A DNA stretch of 64,000 nt, taken from JBMNGO01 sp050949885 (GTDB lineage Bacteria > Bacillota > Syntrophomonadia > Syntrophomonadales > Syntrophomonadaceae). This document shows positions 16,618-25,269 of this stretch, piece by piece. Each line of letters opens with the position of its first letter. Position 1 is the first letter of the stretch. Location: the NCBI GenBank assembly GCA_050949885.1, contig JBMNGO010000001.1, positions 1 to 64,000 on the forward strand, read 5' to 3'. The position numbers and the translations under genes were made by a program. A model generated the notes under the pieces. That model made no database searches and had not been told where the DNA came from. It saw nothing but the letters and a program-made list of their open reading frames with translations.

Positions 16618-17227
16618 CAGCATTTATCCCCGCTTTCACAAAAGCTTCCTTGTCTTTCTGGCAGGAAGGACATAAGCCACACTGCTTATTCCCTGATTCA
16701 TAACAGCACCATAGTTCTCTAAAATCCAGGCCTAATTTTAATCCTTGCCTTACAATTTCTTCTTTGTCCATATGTTGCACCATAGACGTCACCTTTACAT
16801 GGTTTAAAGTAGAAAAATATAGAGCCCGGTTTTGGGCATCAACAAATTCCCGGGTATTATCAGGAAAATTCCTGGCCTCCTCACGGTTAAACCCGCATAA
16901 TACTTGCTCCGCACCCAAACTTTCGGCAAAGCAGGCAGCAATAGCCACCAAGAGACCATTACGGTTAGGAACCCAAACCGACTCGGTAAGGTTTGTCCCT
17001 GCCCGGTTTAAGCCTGAACTTATTTCCAGCATAAATGGCAGTTCTACAACCCTATGTTTGATATCATACCTCTTACATAGCTTCTCTGAAACCCTAATTT
17101 CACTGGCAGCGGCTTTTTGGCCATAATCAACAGTCAGAGCCAGCACTATTTCGTGGTTTTGATGCAGGCATAACAGAAGGCTAACCATAGAATCCAATCC
17201 ACCCGAAAGAAGCACTACTGTCCTCAT
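16598..17227 (-). CDS. queC: 7-cyano-7-deazaguanine synthase QueC
   Basis: The 209-residue protein has an ATP-pyrophosphatase loop SGGLDS at residues 8-13, then LTVDYGQ, NRNGLL and a C-terminal zinc site CCYESGNKQCGLCPSC. QueC uses ATP and ammonia to turn 7-carboxy-7-deazaguanine into preQ0. ATG 17227 has GGAGG seven bases upstream and overlaps the queD stop in an ATGA arrangement, the classic sign of translational coupling. A longer frame to 17272 runs into queD and is not needed. Confidence 0.95.
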   Translation of the reverse strand: MRTVVLLSGGLDSMVSLLLCLHQNHEIVLALTVDYGQKAAASEIRVSEKLCKRYDIKHRVVELPFMLEISSGLNRAGTNLTESVWVPNRNGLLVAIAACFAESLGAEQVLCGFNREEARNFPDNTREFVDAQNRALYFSTLNHVKVTSMVQHMDKEEIVRQGLKLGLDFRELWCCYESGNKQCGLCPSCQKDKEAFVKAGINADEYFVY

Positions 17228-17598
17228 TCTTGATCCTCCGTATAACTGGCAAATGCTGTACCTGATTCCCATACTCTTACCACAGCTACTCTATATCCTG
17301 CCAGTCGCTTCTTGGCCTGATCAAAAATATATTTGGCCAGGTTCTCAGCAGTAGGATTTATCTGGTTAAAAGGGGCTATATCGTTTAAGCAGCAATGATC
17401 AAATGGTTCTAAAATTTGTGCTAGCGCCAGTTTTATATCTCGAAAATCTATCAGCATTCCAACTTGATCAAGTTTATCTCCAGTAACAGTTAATTCCACT
17501 TTCCATGTATGCCCGTGCATATTGCTGCAATTACCTTGATATTGGTAGAGTCTATGAGCAGCAGCAAATTCCTGTTGAACGGTAATTCCAAAACCCAT
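17224..17598 (-). CDS. queD: 6-carboxy-tetrahydropterin synthase QueD
   Basis: The 124-residue member of the PTPS/QueD family has zinc ligands in F.AAHRL and NMHGHTWK, and the catalytic Cys in GNCSNMHGH. LIDF.D and LDH-like (FDHCCLND) blocks and NPTAENLA complete the signature. QueD converts dihydroneopterin triphosphate to 6-carboxy-tetrahydropterin, the first dedicated step of queuosine precursor synthesis. ATG 17598 has AGGAGG upstream. First gene of the que operon. The supplier of its substrate, GTP cyclohydrolase I, is not in this window. Confidence 0.93.
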   Translation of the reverse strand: MGFGITVQQEFAAAHRLYQYQGNCSNMHGHTWKVELTVTGDKLDQVGMLIDFRDIKLALAQILEPFDHCCLNDIAPFNQINPTAENLAKYIFDQAKKRLAGYRVAVVRVWESGTAFASYTEDQE

Positions 17599-17672
17599 TA
17601 AAACCTCCTGTATTCACGTATAAGGCAGCATGCTTTTATGCTCTAAATATTACGCTGACCAGTTACTTTTTC

Positions 17673-17702
17673 AAAGTACCCCTATAACAATTATTATGTC
17701 AA
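17673..17702 (-). promoter_or_regulatory. Candidate promoter of the que operon
   Basis: On the minus strand TTGACA (17702-17697), an 18-base spacer and TACTTT (17678-17673). This would leave a leader of about 65-70 bases containing a small hairpin (AGCAT/ATGCT). I looked for a preQ1 riboswitch pattern there and did not find one. Confidence 0.45.
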
Positions 17703-18068
17703 GAAAAAAGTCCTCGCCCAGGTTCACCATCTAATAACAAAAGGCAGGAAATAACAAGAAAGGGGGAAAGGATTTAGGCAACAGCCCAAAACCCGAAGGC
17801 AAATTTCAAATATTATCAAAGGTAATAGAAAATAAATAACAACAGCGGTTCTTTTCAAAACAAAGGACGAATTTTTCTATTTCTAATTTTGAGGTATCTT
17901 TTTCCGTCTGTGTCTTTATAAATAGTAATCAAACCGAATAATGAAAAAACCCGATAAATATATGGCATACGACCCTACTCCCCAGCCTATATTTCACCCT
18001 ATATGGAAAATTGTACCATATACCCACAGGAAACAATCGAAAAAATTGTAGTGTTTTGTATAATCATT
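17703..18068. other. Gene-free spacer upstream of the que operon
   Basis: About 365 bases with purine-rich runs (around 17757-17780) but no open frame of interest and no RNA class that I recognise. Confidence 0.5.
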
Positions 18069-18734
18069 TCACTGAATTCCATATGTTTTAGCAACTTCCT
18101 GGATAAAGATAATACCATTGCCAGGCTTGTTGATTTCCAGTTTATCTCTTATAGAGGTAGCTATCTGCTCGGTAAGATCTGTTTTTGACAAAATTAAGAC
18201 TACTTCCTTTTCAGGTTCTATATCAAAATTGAATAGCTTGTGAGTTTCGTGGATGCCTGATCCCCTGGCATTAATAATGGTTCCGCCGGTAGCCCCTGAT
18301 TCTGTAGCAATATCCATCACCAAATCGCCCTTGCCCTTATCGACAATAATAAAAATTGAGTGGTACACTGCCTTGTTTTCACCTCCGCCATTTTCTGTTT
18401 TCTTAAAACTATAATCTCCAGTTCCCAAATACGCTTTCACCGGTATGGAGTAAGCAATACCGTGGTTTGGTTTACTTAGCTGCAATTCTTTATTAATTAT
18501 TTCTAAAGCTTCATACCCTTTTTCCTTGTCTGTAACCATCACAGCAATTTCTTTTCTAATGTCACTCAGGTCTAACAACCTGAGCAAACGGCTTTGGGCA
18601 GTACCTCTTCCCAAAAAAATTGTTCCTCCTGATACTCCCGTTCGCTTAGCCATTTTAATTACTTTGCTTCCCATTCCGTATTTGACAATTACACATATTA
18701 ACACATACTCTTTTTTATCAGAGTTTTTATCCAT
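18069..18734 (-). CDS. Tandem PII-like signalling protein
   Basis: The 221-residue soluble protein is built of two related halves, each resembling the PII/CutA ferredoxin-like fold. Half 1 has LICVIVKYGMGSKVIKMAKRTGVSGGTIFLGRGTA and half 2 has SIFIIVDKGKGDLVMDIATESGATGGTIINARGSG. The GATGGTI-N-A-R-G element is the region corresponding to the PII B-loop/phosphate-binding segment. PII proteins sense nucleotides and metabolites and control transporters and enzymes. The T-loop tyrosine motif of GlnB is not visible, so uridylylation is unlikely. ATG 18734 has AGGAG seven bases upstream, and the gene directly follows the DUF1538 membrane protein (stop at 18737). That gap of two bases suggests a regulator-transporter pair. 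Confidence 0.75.
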   Translation of the reverse strand: MDKNSDKKEYVLICVIVKYGMGSKVIKMAKRTGVSGGTIFLGRGTAQSRLLRLLDLSDIRKEIAVMVTDKEKGYEALEIINKELQLSKPNHGIAYSIPVKAYLGTGDYSFKKTENGGGENKAVYHSIFIIVDKGKGDLVMDIATESGATGGTIINARGSGIHETHKLFNFDIEPEKEVVLILSKTDLTEQIATSIRDKLEINKPGNGIIFIQEVAKTYGIQ

Positions 18735-18736
18735 CA

Positions 18737-20215
18737 CTACACTCCTTCTTTTTGGGATCTAACTTGGAAAATCAAACCTAATATCTGCAAAGCAATTAAA
18801 GGCGTTAATGCAACCATTGCTATCATTCCAAAACCATCTACTAATACATCGGCACCTTCTGTTGCCATAGCCACCCCCTGGGCAAAAGCCAGAATAAATG
18901 TAGCGGTCATGGGTCCGGAAGCGACCCCACCGGAATCAAAAGCAATTCCCACAAACAATCTAGGTACAAAATATGCTAAGACAATAGAAATTATATATCC
19001 TGGTAATAAATAATGCCACAATTGTATGTCAGGCACCAATATCCTCACCATTGACAAGGATACTGCAAATCCCACCCCAATAGAGAGTGCTATTAATACA
19101 ATATTCCTTTTGACATAACCACTGGTTACATTTTCAATTTCATGGGTTAGTACATATACCGCTGGTTCTGCCAAAATAGTGACTAATCCCAAAATAAAAC
19201 CAATTAGTATAACTATTGCCTTATTATTTAAAGACGCAATACTAAAACCGATGATGGTACCCACATCCATAAAACCCGCATTAACACCGGTTAAGAATAG
19301 GACTAATCCTATAAAGGTGTACAATAAACCTTTTAGTATTCTGGAAAAGGCTCTTTTGGATAATTTAAAGGAAATCACCTGAAAAATCAGAAAAACAGTC
19401 AATATAGGCAACAGGGCCAAAAATACTTCGCCCACCAGGCTTGGAAGGCTTTGCATAAACGGGGTTATTATAGAATCAAAGTGCGGAAGCTCAAACGTAG
19501 AACTCCCGGATATTTTATCTGCTTTAGAAATAATACTCATGATCATAACCGATATTATTGCACCAGTTGACGCTATAGCAACCAAGCCAAAACTGTCCTG
19601 TTCAGAAGCCTGACTATTCTTCTTTAAGGCAGAAACACCGATGGAGAGAGCAAGAATAAAAGGCACAGTCAGTGCTCCGGTAGTAGCCCCAGAGGCATCA
19701 AATGATATGGCTAAATACTCAGGTGAGGTCAATAAAGACAATAGAAAGACAATTAAATATAATAAGGTCAGAGTTATGTGCAGGGGAAAATTAAATACGA
19801 TTCTGATTAATCCCAGGGTTAGCATGGCAGCAATACCGATAGATACGACAATGATAACCCCTGATTTGGATACCAAACCGGATGATACCAAATCTACTTG
19901 CCGGGCTAAAACATGCAAATCCGGCTCAGCAATGGAAATAAAAAATCCCAGCATTAATCCAGCAATGGTAATTATCCATATGCTATTACTTTTCGTGAGG
20001 TCTGTCCCCATTAGGTGACCAATAGGACTAATGCCAATATCTACGCCTATTAAGAAAATAGATAAGCCTATTATTATGAACACGGCACCAATAACGAATC
20101 TAAGCAACAACGGGGTTTCCACCGGTGTTAAAGTAAAGTTCAATAATAATACAATTATAGTGATGGGAAGTACGGCCAATATCACTTCTCGAAACTTTTC
20201 GGTAAGTATATTCAA
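18737..20215 (-). CDS. DUF1538 membrane protein, tandem repeat
   Basis: The 492-residue, very hydrophobic protein consists of two homologous halves (roughly 1-235 and 250-492). Each has a F.IG...I..GL.LFL.GV..G..P.G element, a G..LG......AEP....L motif, and a SFDASGATTGALTVPFILA / AFDSGGVASGPMTATFILA element. The inverted or parallel repeat and the conserved Gly/Ser/Asp helices suggest a transporter, but DUF1538 has no established substrate. TTG 20215 is used as start with AAGGA further upstream. It is co-transcribed with the PII-like gene. Confidence 0.75.
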   Translation of the reverse strand: MNILTEKFREVILAVLPITIIVLLLNFTLTPVETPLLLRFVIGAVFIIIGLSIFLIGVDIGISPIGHLMGTDLTKSNSIWIITIAGLMLGFFISIAEPDLHVLARQVDLVSSGLVSKSGVIIVVSIGIAAMLTLGLIRIVFNFPLHITLTLLYLIVFLLSLLTSPEYLAISFDASGATTGALTVPFILALSIGVSALKKNSQASEQDSFGLVAIASTGAIISVMIMSIISKADKISGSSTFELPHFDSIITPFMQSLPSLVGEVFLALLPILTVFLIFQVISFKLSKRAFSRILKGLLYTFIGLVLFLTGVNAGFMDVGTIIGFSIASLNNKAIVILIGFILGLVTILAEPAVYVLTHEIENVTSGYVKRNIVLIALSIGVGFAVSLSMVRILVPDIQLWHYLLPGYIISIVLAYFVPRLFVGIAFDSGGVASGPMTATFILAFAQGVAMATEGADVLVDGFGMIAMVALTPLIALQILGLIFQVRSQKEGV

Positions 20216-20219
20216 ATAA

Positions 20220-20577
20220 GACCTGATCCTTTCTCTTAAGAAGATTATTCATAACTTCGCAGGGTCATAATGATAACCTTTTTATATTATATCTTTTTTA
20301 TCACCGGATAAGTAATCATTAGTGGCAATTTCTTACTTAATACCCCTCTTCATAATACCTTGGGGGCTGGCTAATAGCACCCGGAGTCCCTATTATTGGG
20401 CCTGGAAAAACACAATAGCCAGGCTTACACCTGACTCCAGATAGTATTTTGAAGGAATAAATGTATTAAACATAGAGTATTTTTTAATGTTACACTAATA
20501 AACACCTTTTTGTGGGCTAAAGAATTATACTAAAGCTAATACCTGGGTACTGCCATAAACAATATAAGTTCGTAATT
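20220..20577. other. Divergent intergenic region
   Basis: About 360 bases between the divergent DUF1538 and trmO-like genes; it must hold both promoters. No gene. One short dyad lies at its right end (see 20578-20594). Confidence 0.5.
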
Positions 20578-20594
20578 ATGGGTCACTAACCCAT
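20578..20594 (+). promoter_or_regulatory. Short dyad upstream of trmO-like gene
   Basis: ATGGGT-CACTA-ACCCAT, a perfect 6-base dyad ending six bases before the GGGAGGAGG ribosome binding site. It could be an operator or a small leader hairpin near the ribosome binding site. There is no T-run, so it is not a terminator. Confidence 0.35.
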
Positions 20595-20616
20595 ATATCC
20601 GGGAGGAGGAATCATA

Positions 20617-21462
20617 ATGGATAGCATTATGCTTAAACCAGTTGGACAGGTAATCTCCGACGTATTAGACCCCTTTAATATGCCATTCGGGGGGAGGCCG
20701 GCGATTATTGAGGTTTTTCCCGAATATGAGCAAGCCCTCTTGCGTATTGAAGAGAATTCTCATATCTGGGTTTTAGGATGGTTCCATAAAGCTTCCAGAG
20801 ACGTCTTAAGAGCCAAACCCTTTAAAATTAATCCCCTGTCACCTGAATTCGGTGTTTTTGCCTTAAGAACCTTTAACCGCCCCAACCCCATCGCCTTGAG
20901 CCTGGCCAAGGTTAAGGAGGTCAAGGATCGCTATATTTATGTGGAAAGCCTTGATGCAATTGCAGGAACCCCGATAATTGACATAAAACCCTATTTTGAA
21001 AACGATATTGTTTTTTCGCCTATGAGCTCCTACATCAAGGGGAAAAATGTTGAGATGCAGCTTCAAAATTTAAAGCGGCATGCCCTAACCCACCACCAAG
21101 AAGAATGCAGGGAATTGTATCTGGCTATAAAAATGGCAGTAATTGCTGAGGATTATTTCGGCAAATTAAATTCCAACGACCTCTTGGTAAAGGTAATTGG
21201 CTCACCTTGCTTGGGAGACTGTATTCAGGGAGTAACCAGAGCACGTTTGGCAAACCCCCAACGTTTTAGTTTCCAGTCTTCTACTGAATGTAGCCAAACC
21301 GTCTGGAAGCGTGGGAATCAAGAATTATCCATATCTCTTAAGGCCGAGTATACTGATGATGTGGACTCCCTGTCCGATGCCATGCTTTTAGAGGAGTTGT
21401 TTAACATTGATCTAATGTGCCAGGGGGTAGACACTTCAGTGCTAAAATCTCCGTCTCCGTGA
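20617..21462 (+). CDS. trmO: TrmO-like tRNA methyltransferase with C-terminal FmdE-like extension
   Basis: Residues 5-135 are a TrmO (TsaA/YaeB) domain: PVG.V.SD, FGGRPAIIEV, LGWFHKA, EFGVFALRTFNRPNPIALS and GTPIIDIKPY. TrmO methylates the N6 of t6A37 in threonine tRNAs with S-adenosylmethionine. The usual bacterial protein is about 150-235 residues. This one is 281 residues, and residues 150-281 do not match the normal TrmO C-terminus. They contain IGSPCLGDCIQGVTRARLANPQ, reminiscent of the FmdE-type D-x-x-Q-G-x-T-x-x-x-x-x-N segment, plus several cysteines. I infer a fused FmdE-like metal-binding domain. It has a strong GGGAGGAGG site and overlaps the convergent dedA by 21 bases. Confidence 0.8.
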   Translation: MDSIMLKPVGQVISDVLDPFNMPFGGRPAIIEVFPEYEQALLRIEENSHIWVLGWFHKASRDVLRAKPFKINPLSPEFGVFALRTFNRPNPIALSLAKVKEVKDRYIYVESLDAIAGTPIIDIKPYFENDIVFSPMSSYIKGKNVEMQLQNLKRHALTHHQEECRELYLAIKMAVIAEDYFGKLNSNDLLVKVIGSPCLGDCIQGVTRARLANPQRFSFQSSTECSQTVWKRGNQELSISLKAEYTDDVDSLSDAMLLEELFNIDLMCQGVDTSVLKSPSP

Positions 21463-22065
21463 CATATTGTTATATATAGTTACGGCAGCAGTTACAATAA
21501 CAAGTATTGCTAAGACTAACAGAGCAATGACAGAGTAAGTATGCATATACTTGGCTATTCTTTCCCAGGATTCACCAGCCACTACTCCCATCCATATCAG
21601 TACGGTATTCCAGACAGCCACGCCCATGGTTGTCAGTAAAATAAAAACTCCTATATGCATCTTTGCCATTCCCGCTGGAATGGAAATTAAACAGCGGATT
21701 ATGGGAATAAATCTGCCTACAAAAACTGCGATTATACCTTTTTCGGTAAACCAATAACCTGCCTTTTTTATGTCATCGAGAGGCAGATGCAGCCTGAGCC
21801 AAGGTTTTTCATACAAAATTCTTATTAAATAATCGGGGCTGATCAGTCTTCCTGCTCCATATAATAGAATGGCTCCTGAAAGTGACCCACCGGTTGCCGA
21901 CAAGACTACCAACCACACATTTAGTGAAGAATAGGTGGTCATAAACCCTCCAAAGGTCAAAATAACTTCCGAAGGAATGAAGAGCAAAAAATTTTCCAAA
22001 ATCATTAGAATTCCTATTCCCCAATATCCATACTGATTGATAAACTCAATAATCAACTCTTGCAT
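21442..22065 (-). CDS. DedA/VTT-family membrane protein
   Basis: The 207-residue protein has the DedA pattern: N-terminal ENFLLFIPSEVILTFGGF re-entrant loop, GSLSGAILLYGAGR, then F.EKGIIAVFVGRFIPIIRCLISIPAGMAKM with the conserved Arg and Pro, and further helices. Family members affect membrane potential and lipid translocation (undecaprenyl phosphate or phospholipid flipping). No partner gene is adjacent. The C-terminus ends in a basic RRRR stretch and overlaps the trmO end on the other strand. ATG 22065 is the first in-frame ATG. Confidence 0.85.
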   Translation of the reverse strand: MQELIIEFINQYGYWGIGILMILENFLLFIPSEVILTFGGFMTTYSSLNVWLVVLSATGGSLSGAILLYGAGRLISPDYLIRILYEKPWLRLHLPLDDIKKAGYWFTEKGIIAVFVGRFIPIIRCLISIPAGMAKMHIGVFILLTTMGVAVWNTVLIWMGVVAGESWERIAKYMHTYSVIALLVLAILVIVTAAVTIYNNMSRRRRF

Positions 22066-22223
22066 TATTATCCCTGTAAAACCTTTTTTAGTTAATATCT
22101 GATTGTATCAAAAATATCGGGCAAATAAAATGTAAAAAAGGTTACCATTGCAAGTCTGACCATTATTATTCACAATTCGATAATTTCTTTTCATTCACTT
22201 CTCTCAGACCTCTCATCTCAGCA

Positions 22224-22254
22224 CCAAAAATAAAGCCGCCCTGATAGGCGGCTT
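22224..22254 (-). terminator. Terminator of the DASS transporter gene
   Basis: Stem AAGCCGCC/GGCGGCTT (22233-22240, 22247-22254) followed on the minus strand by TATTTTT, 20 bases after the stop codon. Confidence 0.85.
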
Positions 22255-22273
22255 AAGATTGAATTCCTATTCT

Positions 22274-23731
22274 TTAATAAAGGCCTAGAATCTTCCACCA
22301 AAAAGCACCGGACCCCAGGAAGATGATGGAATTCAACGTAACAATAATGAAGCCCAGTTTCCACCAGGTTCCCTGGTCTACGAAGCCGGCACCGAATAGA
22401 ATGGGAGCAGGTCCTGACCCATAGTGGGTAAGTGAGCCGCATATATTTCCGAAAAACCCTAGTACCAGTGCAGCCAGCATAGCCGGGGCTCCGGCAAAAA
22501 CAGCAATGGCCAATAATGGAGCATAAAATGCGGTTATGTGGGCAGTCAACGATGCGAAGAAATAGTGGACATATAGATAGAAGACTACCATAACTATGAG
22601 AGTGGCAACCCAGTTTAGTCCACCCAGCATTCCTCCAACGGTTTCAGCGATCCAGGAAACCATTCCCAATTTGGACAATAGGCCGGCCAGGGTAATCAAT
22701 ACTGCCAACCAAACCATCAAGTCCCAGGCACCACCTTCAGCAAGGCAGTCCTTCCAAGTAATAACTGCGGTGATTAACAGAACAGCACTGGCTAGTAAAG
22801 TAACGGTTGTGGCATTAATACCAGTCCAGGTTCCAGTCATCCATAAGGCCAAACAGCCAAAGAAAACACCCAGCATGATTTTCTCTTTTTGACTCATAGG
22901 TCCCATCTTCTGGAGTTCATTTCTGGCCATTTCAGGAGCTTCGGGAGTCGCTGTCAGTTCTGGAGTATAAATCTTGTACAGGACATACGGAAAAACAAGA
23001 ATACAGAGTAAACCAGGGACAAGAGCCGCTACCATCCAGCCCATCCAGGTAATTTCTACTCCTGCTGTATCCTGAGCCAGGGCTACCGCCAACGGGTTTG
23101 ATGCCATGGCGGTTATAAACATAGCCGACACAATACAGGTTGCATGTTGCTCTATCTGGAACAGATAAGCCCCTATTCTGCGAGCAGTTGGACCCGGTTT
23201 GGAATCGAAAACCAGGTTTAGCCCCTGAATAAGCGGATAGACAATTGCGCCGCCGCGCGCTGTGACGGATGGCATAGCAGGACCAAAGACCAGGTCAGTA
23301 AGAGTTATGGCGTAACCCAGCCTTAAAGTGTTGGTACCGATGGCCTTGACAATACCAAGGGAAATTCGGCGCGCCAGGCCCGTTTTAATAAAACCCCGGG
23401 CCAGGAAGAACGCACAGACAACCAGCCAAACAGTGGTATTAGAAAAACCAACCAGTAAATCTTTAATACCCGCTATGTTCAAAATAGCGCAAAGGGATAG
23501 ACTTAAGATGGCCATGGGGCCCATAGGAATAGGTGCAATAATAAAACCAGCAATTGTTGCTACAAATATGGCAAATAGTTTCCATCCCAATGGTTCACAG
23601 CCTTCTGGGGCCGGAATAAACCATAGAACCAGCCCAATACCTATGACTATCGCCCATTTTTTCAATGTATCATTGGACTTTTTCTCCGGCTCAGGTGGGG
23701 GCGTTTCCTTCTTCTCGACAGCAACGTTCAT
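22274..23731 (-). CDS. DASS-family anion/dicarboxylate transporter
   Basis: The 485-residue protein has about 12 membrane segments and a hydrophilic Glu/Lys/Pro-rich N-terminal tail of 25 residues. Typical DASS (SLC13, plant DiT/CitT-like) elements are FSNTTVWLVVCAFFLARGFIKTGL, PAMPSVTARGGAI, and GNICGSLTHYGSGPAPILFG. The SNT-type hairpin motifs bind sodium and carboxylate. HYGSGPAP is characteristic of 2-oxoglutarate/malate or citrate transporters, so a C4/C6 dicarboxylate is the likely substrate. ATG 23731 has GGAGGG five bases upstream. It is only distantly similar to the tandem permease pair at 40-43 kb. Confidence 0.85.
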   Translation of the reverse strand: MNVAVEKKETPPPEPEKKSNDTLKKWAIVIGIGLVLWFIPAPEGCEPLGWKLFAIFVATIAGFIIAPIPMGPMAILSLSLCAILNIAGIKDLLVGFSNTTVWLVVCAFFLARGFIKTGLARRISLGIVKAIGTNTLRLGYAITLTDLVFGPAMPSVTARGGAIVYPLIQGLNLVFDSKPGPTARRIGAYLFQIEQHATCIVSAMFITAMASNPLAVALAQDTAGVEITWMGWMVAALVPGLLCILVFPYVLYKIYTPELTATPEAPEMARNELQKMGPMSQKEKIMLGVFFGCLALWMTGTWTGINATTVTLLASAVLLITAVITWKDCLAEGGAWDLMVWLAVLITLAGLLSKLGMVSWIAETVGGMLGGLNWVATLIVMVVFYLYVHYFFASLTAHITAFYAPLLAIAVFAGAPAMLAALVLGFFGNICGSLTHYGSGPAPILFGAGFVDQGTWWKLGFIIVTLNSIIFLGSGAFWWKILGLY

Positions 23732-25251
23732 TTTAACCCTCCTTACCAATTTAAAACAAGTAGACAGTTGTAATAATCTGATGTTTGTATGAGATTTTTA
23801 TTATCTTTCTAGATTATGTGGATTATCACAGCTAATTCTTTGACTGGCAATTATCTCTAAATGGATACCGGCTGCACCACTAAGAAATAACCTGTGGAGC
23901 AAGATTACAATAGCGTAAAGTGCCTCAGGCAGAAATGTCCTCTTGAGCATGCGATTCAAAGTGTGTAATTACGCAGTATATAAACACAACGGTACATATT
24001 AAAACCATGGCATTAAAAAATATAAAACCTTTAACGTAAATGATGTCTGAAAAGTAGATCTAACTTGTTAGCTGGCAATTATCTAGCAAATAAAATGGCA
24101 TGTTTTCTATCTATTCGAGGTGCTTTGGGACAAAAGATGCTTTCCCAGTCTTTACTTGCCACATATTGCAGCCTTACAGTATCAATTTAGGTTCCTTCTC
24201 CATCGGAAATGCACAACTAACCGGGTTGAGCCCTATTACATTGATTGAGCACTATGTTAAATGTTGCAGAGAATATTAAGACCCCGCTGTATAGAGATAC
24301 ATGTATGTAAGGACTTTACAGATGCCGCCCTTATCGGCTCTTGACGAATTAATTCCAGGCCCTTCCTGCAATTTGGCAGCAGTTGCAGATGCTTTATTCT
24401 AGCTTGTATTCTTTCGTCTCGAGCAAGCAGCGTCCTCCTTGATTAGAAATAGACTTTAAACTAGTACCTGGCACCCAGAACCCGCTATACAGTATCTTAT
24501 ATACCGAAGGGTCTTTATCCCCCGGGGAAAATCTGGTACCAACCGGTCATGCCGTATTCTCCGACTATAAAAAAGTCCCAGCCAACATTTTTTCATGCCA
24601 TCTGCAGCTCAACGAATTTCCTGGCACCCATTCTTAATTGACGGCCATGGCTATCAGTACTCGTTTTTTGTTAAAGTAATTGATCTTTGTAAGAGTCCCA
24701 AAAACCGCCTACATTCCACCTCCCTGATGATTGAGCTATTTGTCCCAATTTACCAGCCATCCCACCTCCCAATGCCATTGTTCCATAAACCAACAATGAT
24801 TAGAAAAACCCCCCCAGCAAAGATATAGGGCGGAGTTTTGTCGATTATTGTCATTTTTACATATAATGTTAACTAATGGCTACAATTAGGAGTATTTACT
24901 TTTATTAGTGTATGTTCTACATAATGGGAGATAATCCTTCCAACACGAAAAATTTTTGAACAAATTTATTATCCGGTTCACTCTCCAAAATTAGGCTCAA
25001 ACCGGACAGCCGGGAACCTTGCTGGCAATTTGGTTATCATAGACTCTAAGTATCTGCCGGTAATTCATACAAATTCTGTCACCGCAGCTGCCTGTTTGCG
25101 TGATTATTACATAATATTCTTGACATATTGACTGCAGAACTCCAATTTACCAATAGAACTCAAGGTATATCCTCATGTTTGTCTGCTATTATAAGCAAAA
25201 CGGAAAGATTGACGTAATCTGAAATAGCATACATACCTCCAGTCGTGCATA
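23732..25251. other. 1.5 kb without convincing genes
   Basis: No frame here has both a good ribosome binding site and a recognisable product. A plus-strand frame at 24460-24630 (about 55 codons) and another at 24595-24828 look weakly protein-like but are in different frames and interrupted. They could be remnants of a decayed gene or chance. No tRNA, CRISPR or IS ends seen. Confidence 0.5.
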
Positions 25252-25269
25252 GTGTCTATAAGGAGGTGC

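Noticed and set aside
17599..17720. preQ1 riboswitch upstream of queD
   Set aside because: The expected class I core and A-rich tail are not visible in the leader; only a generic hairpin occurs. A covariance search would settle it.
17757..17830. Structured RNA resembling a cyclic-di-GMP or cobalamin riboswitch
   Set aside because: GGCAACAGCC and CCCGAAGGC look suggestive, but the required conserved boxes are missing.
22596..22892. Long plus-strand frame antisense to the DASS transporter
   Set aside because: Low-complexity translation and no start signal. It is a shadow of the transporter gene.
24595..24828. 77-codon plus-strand ORF
   Set aside because: No ribosome binding site and no recognisable motif; it may be part of a gene relic.
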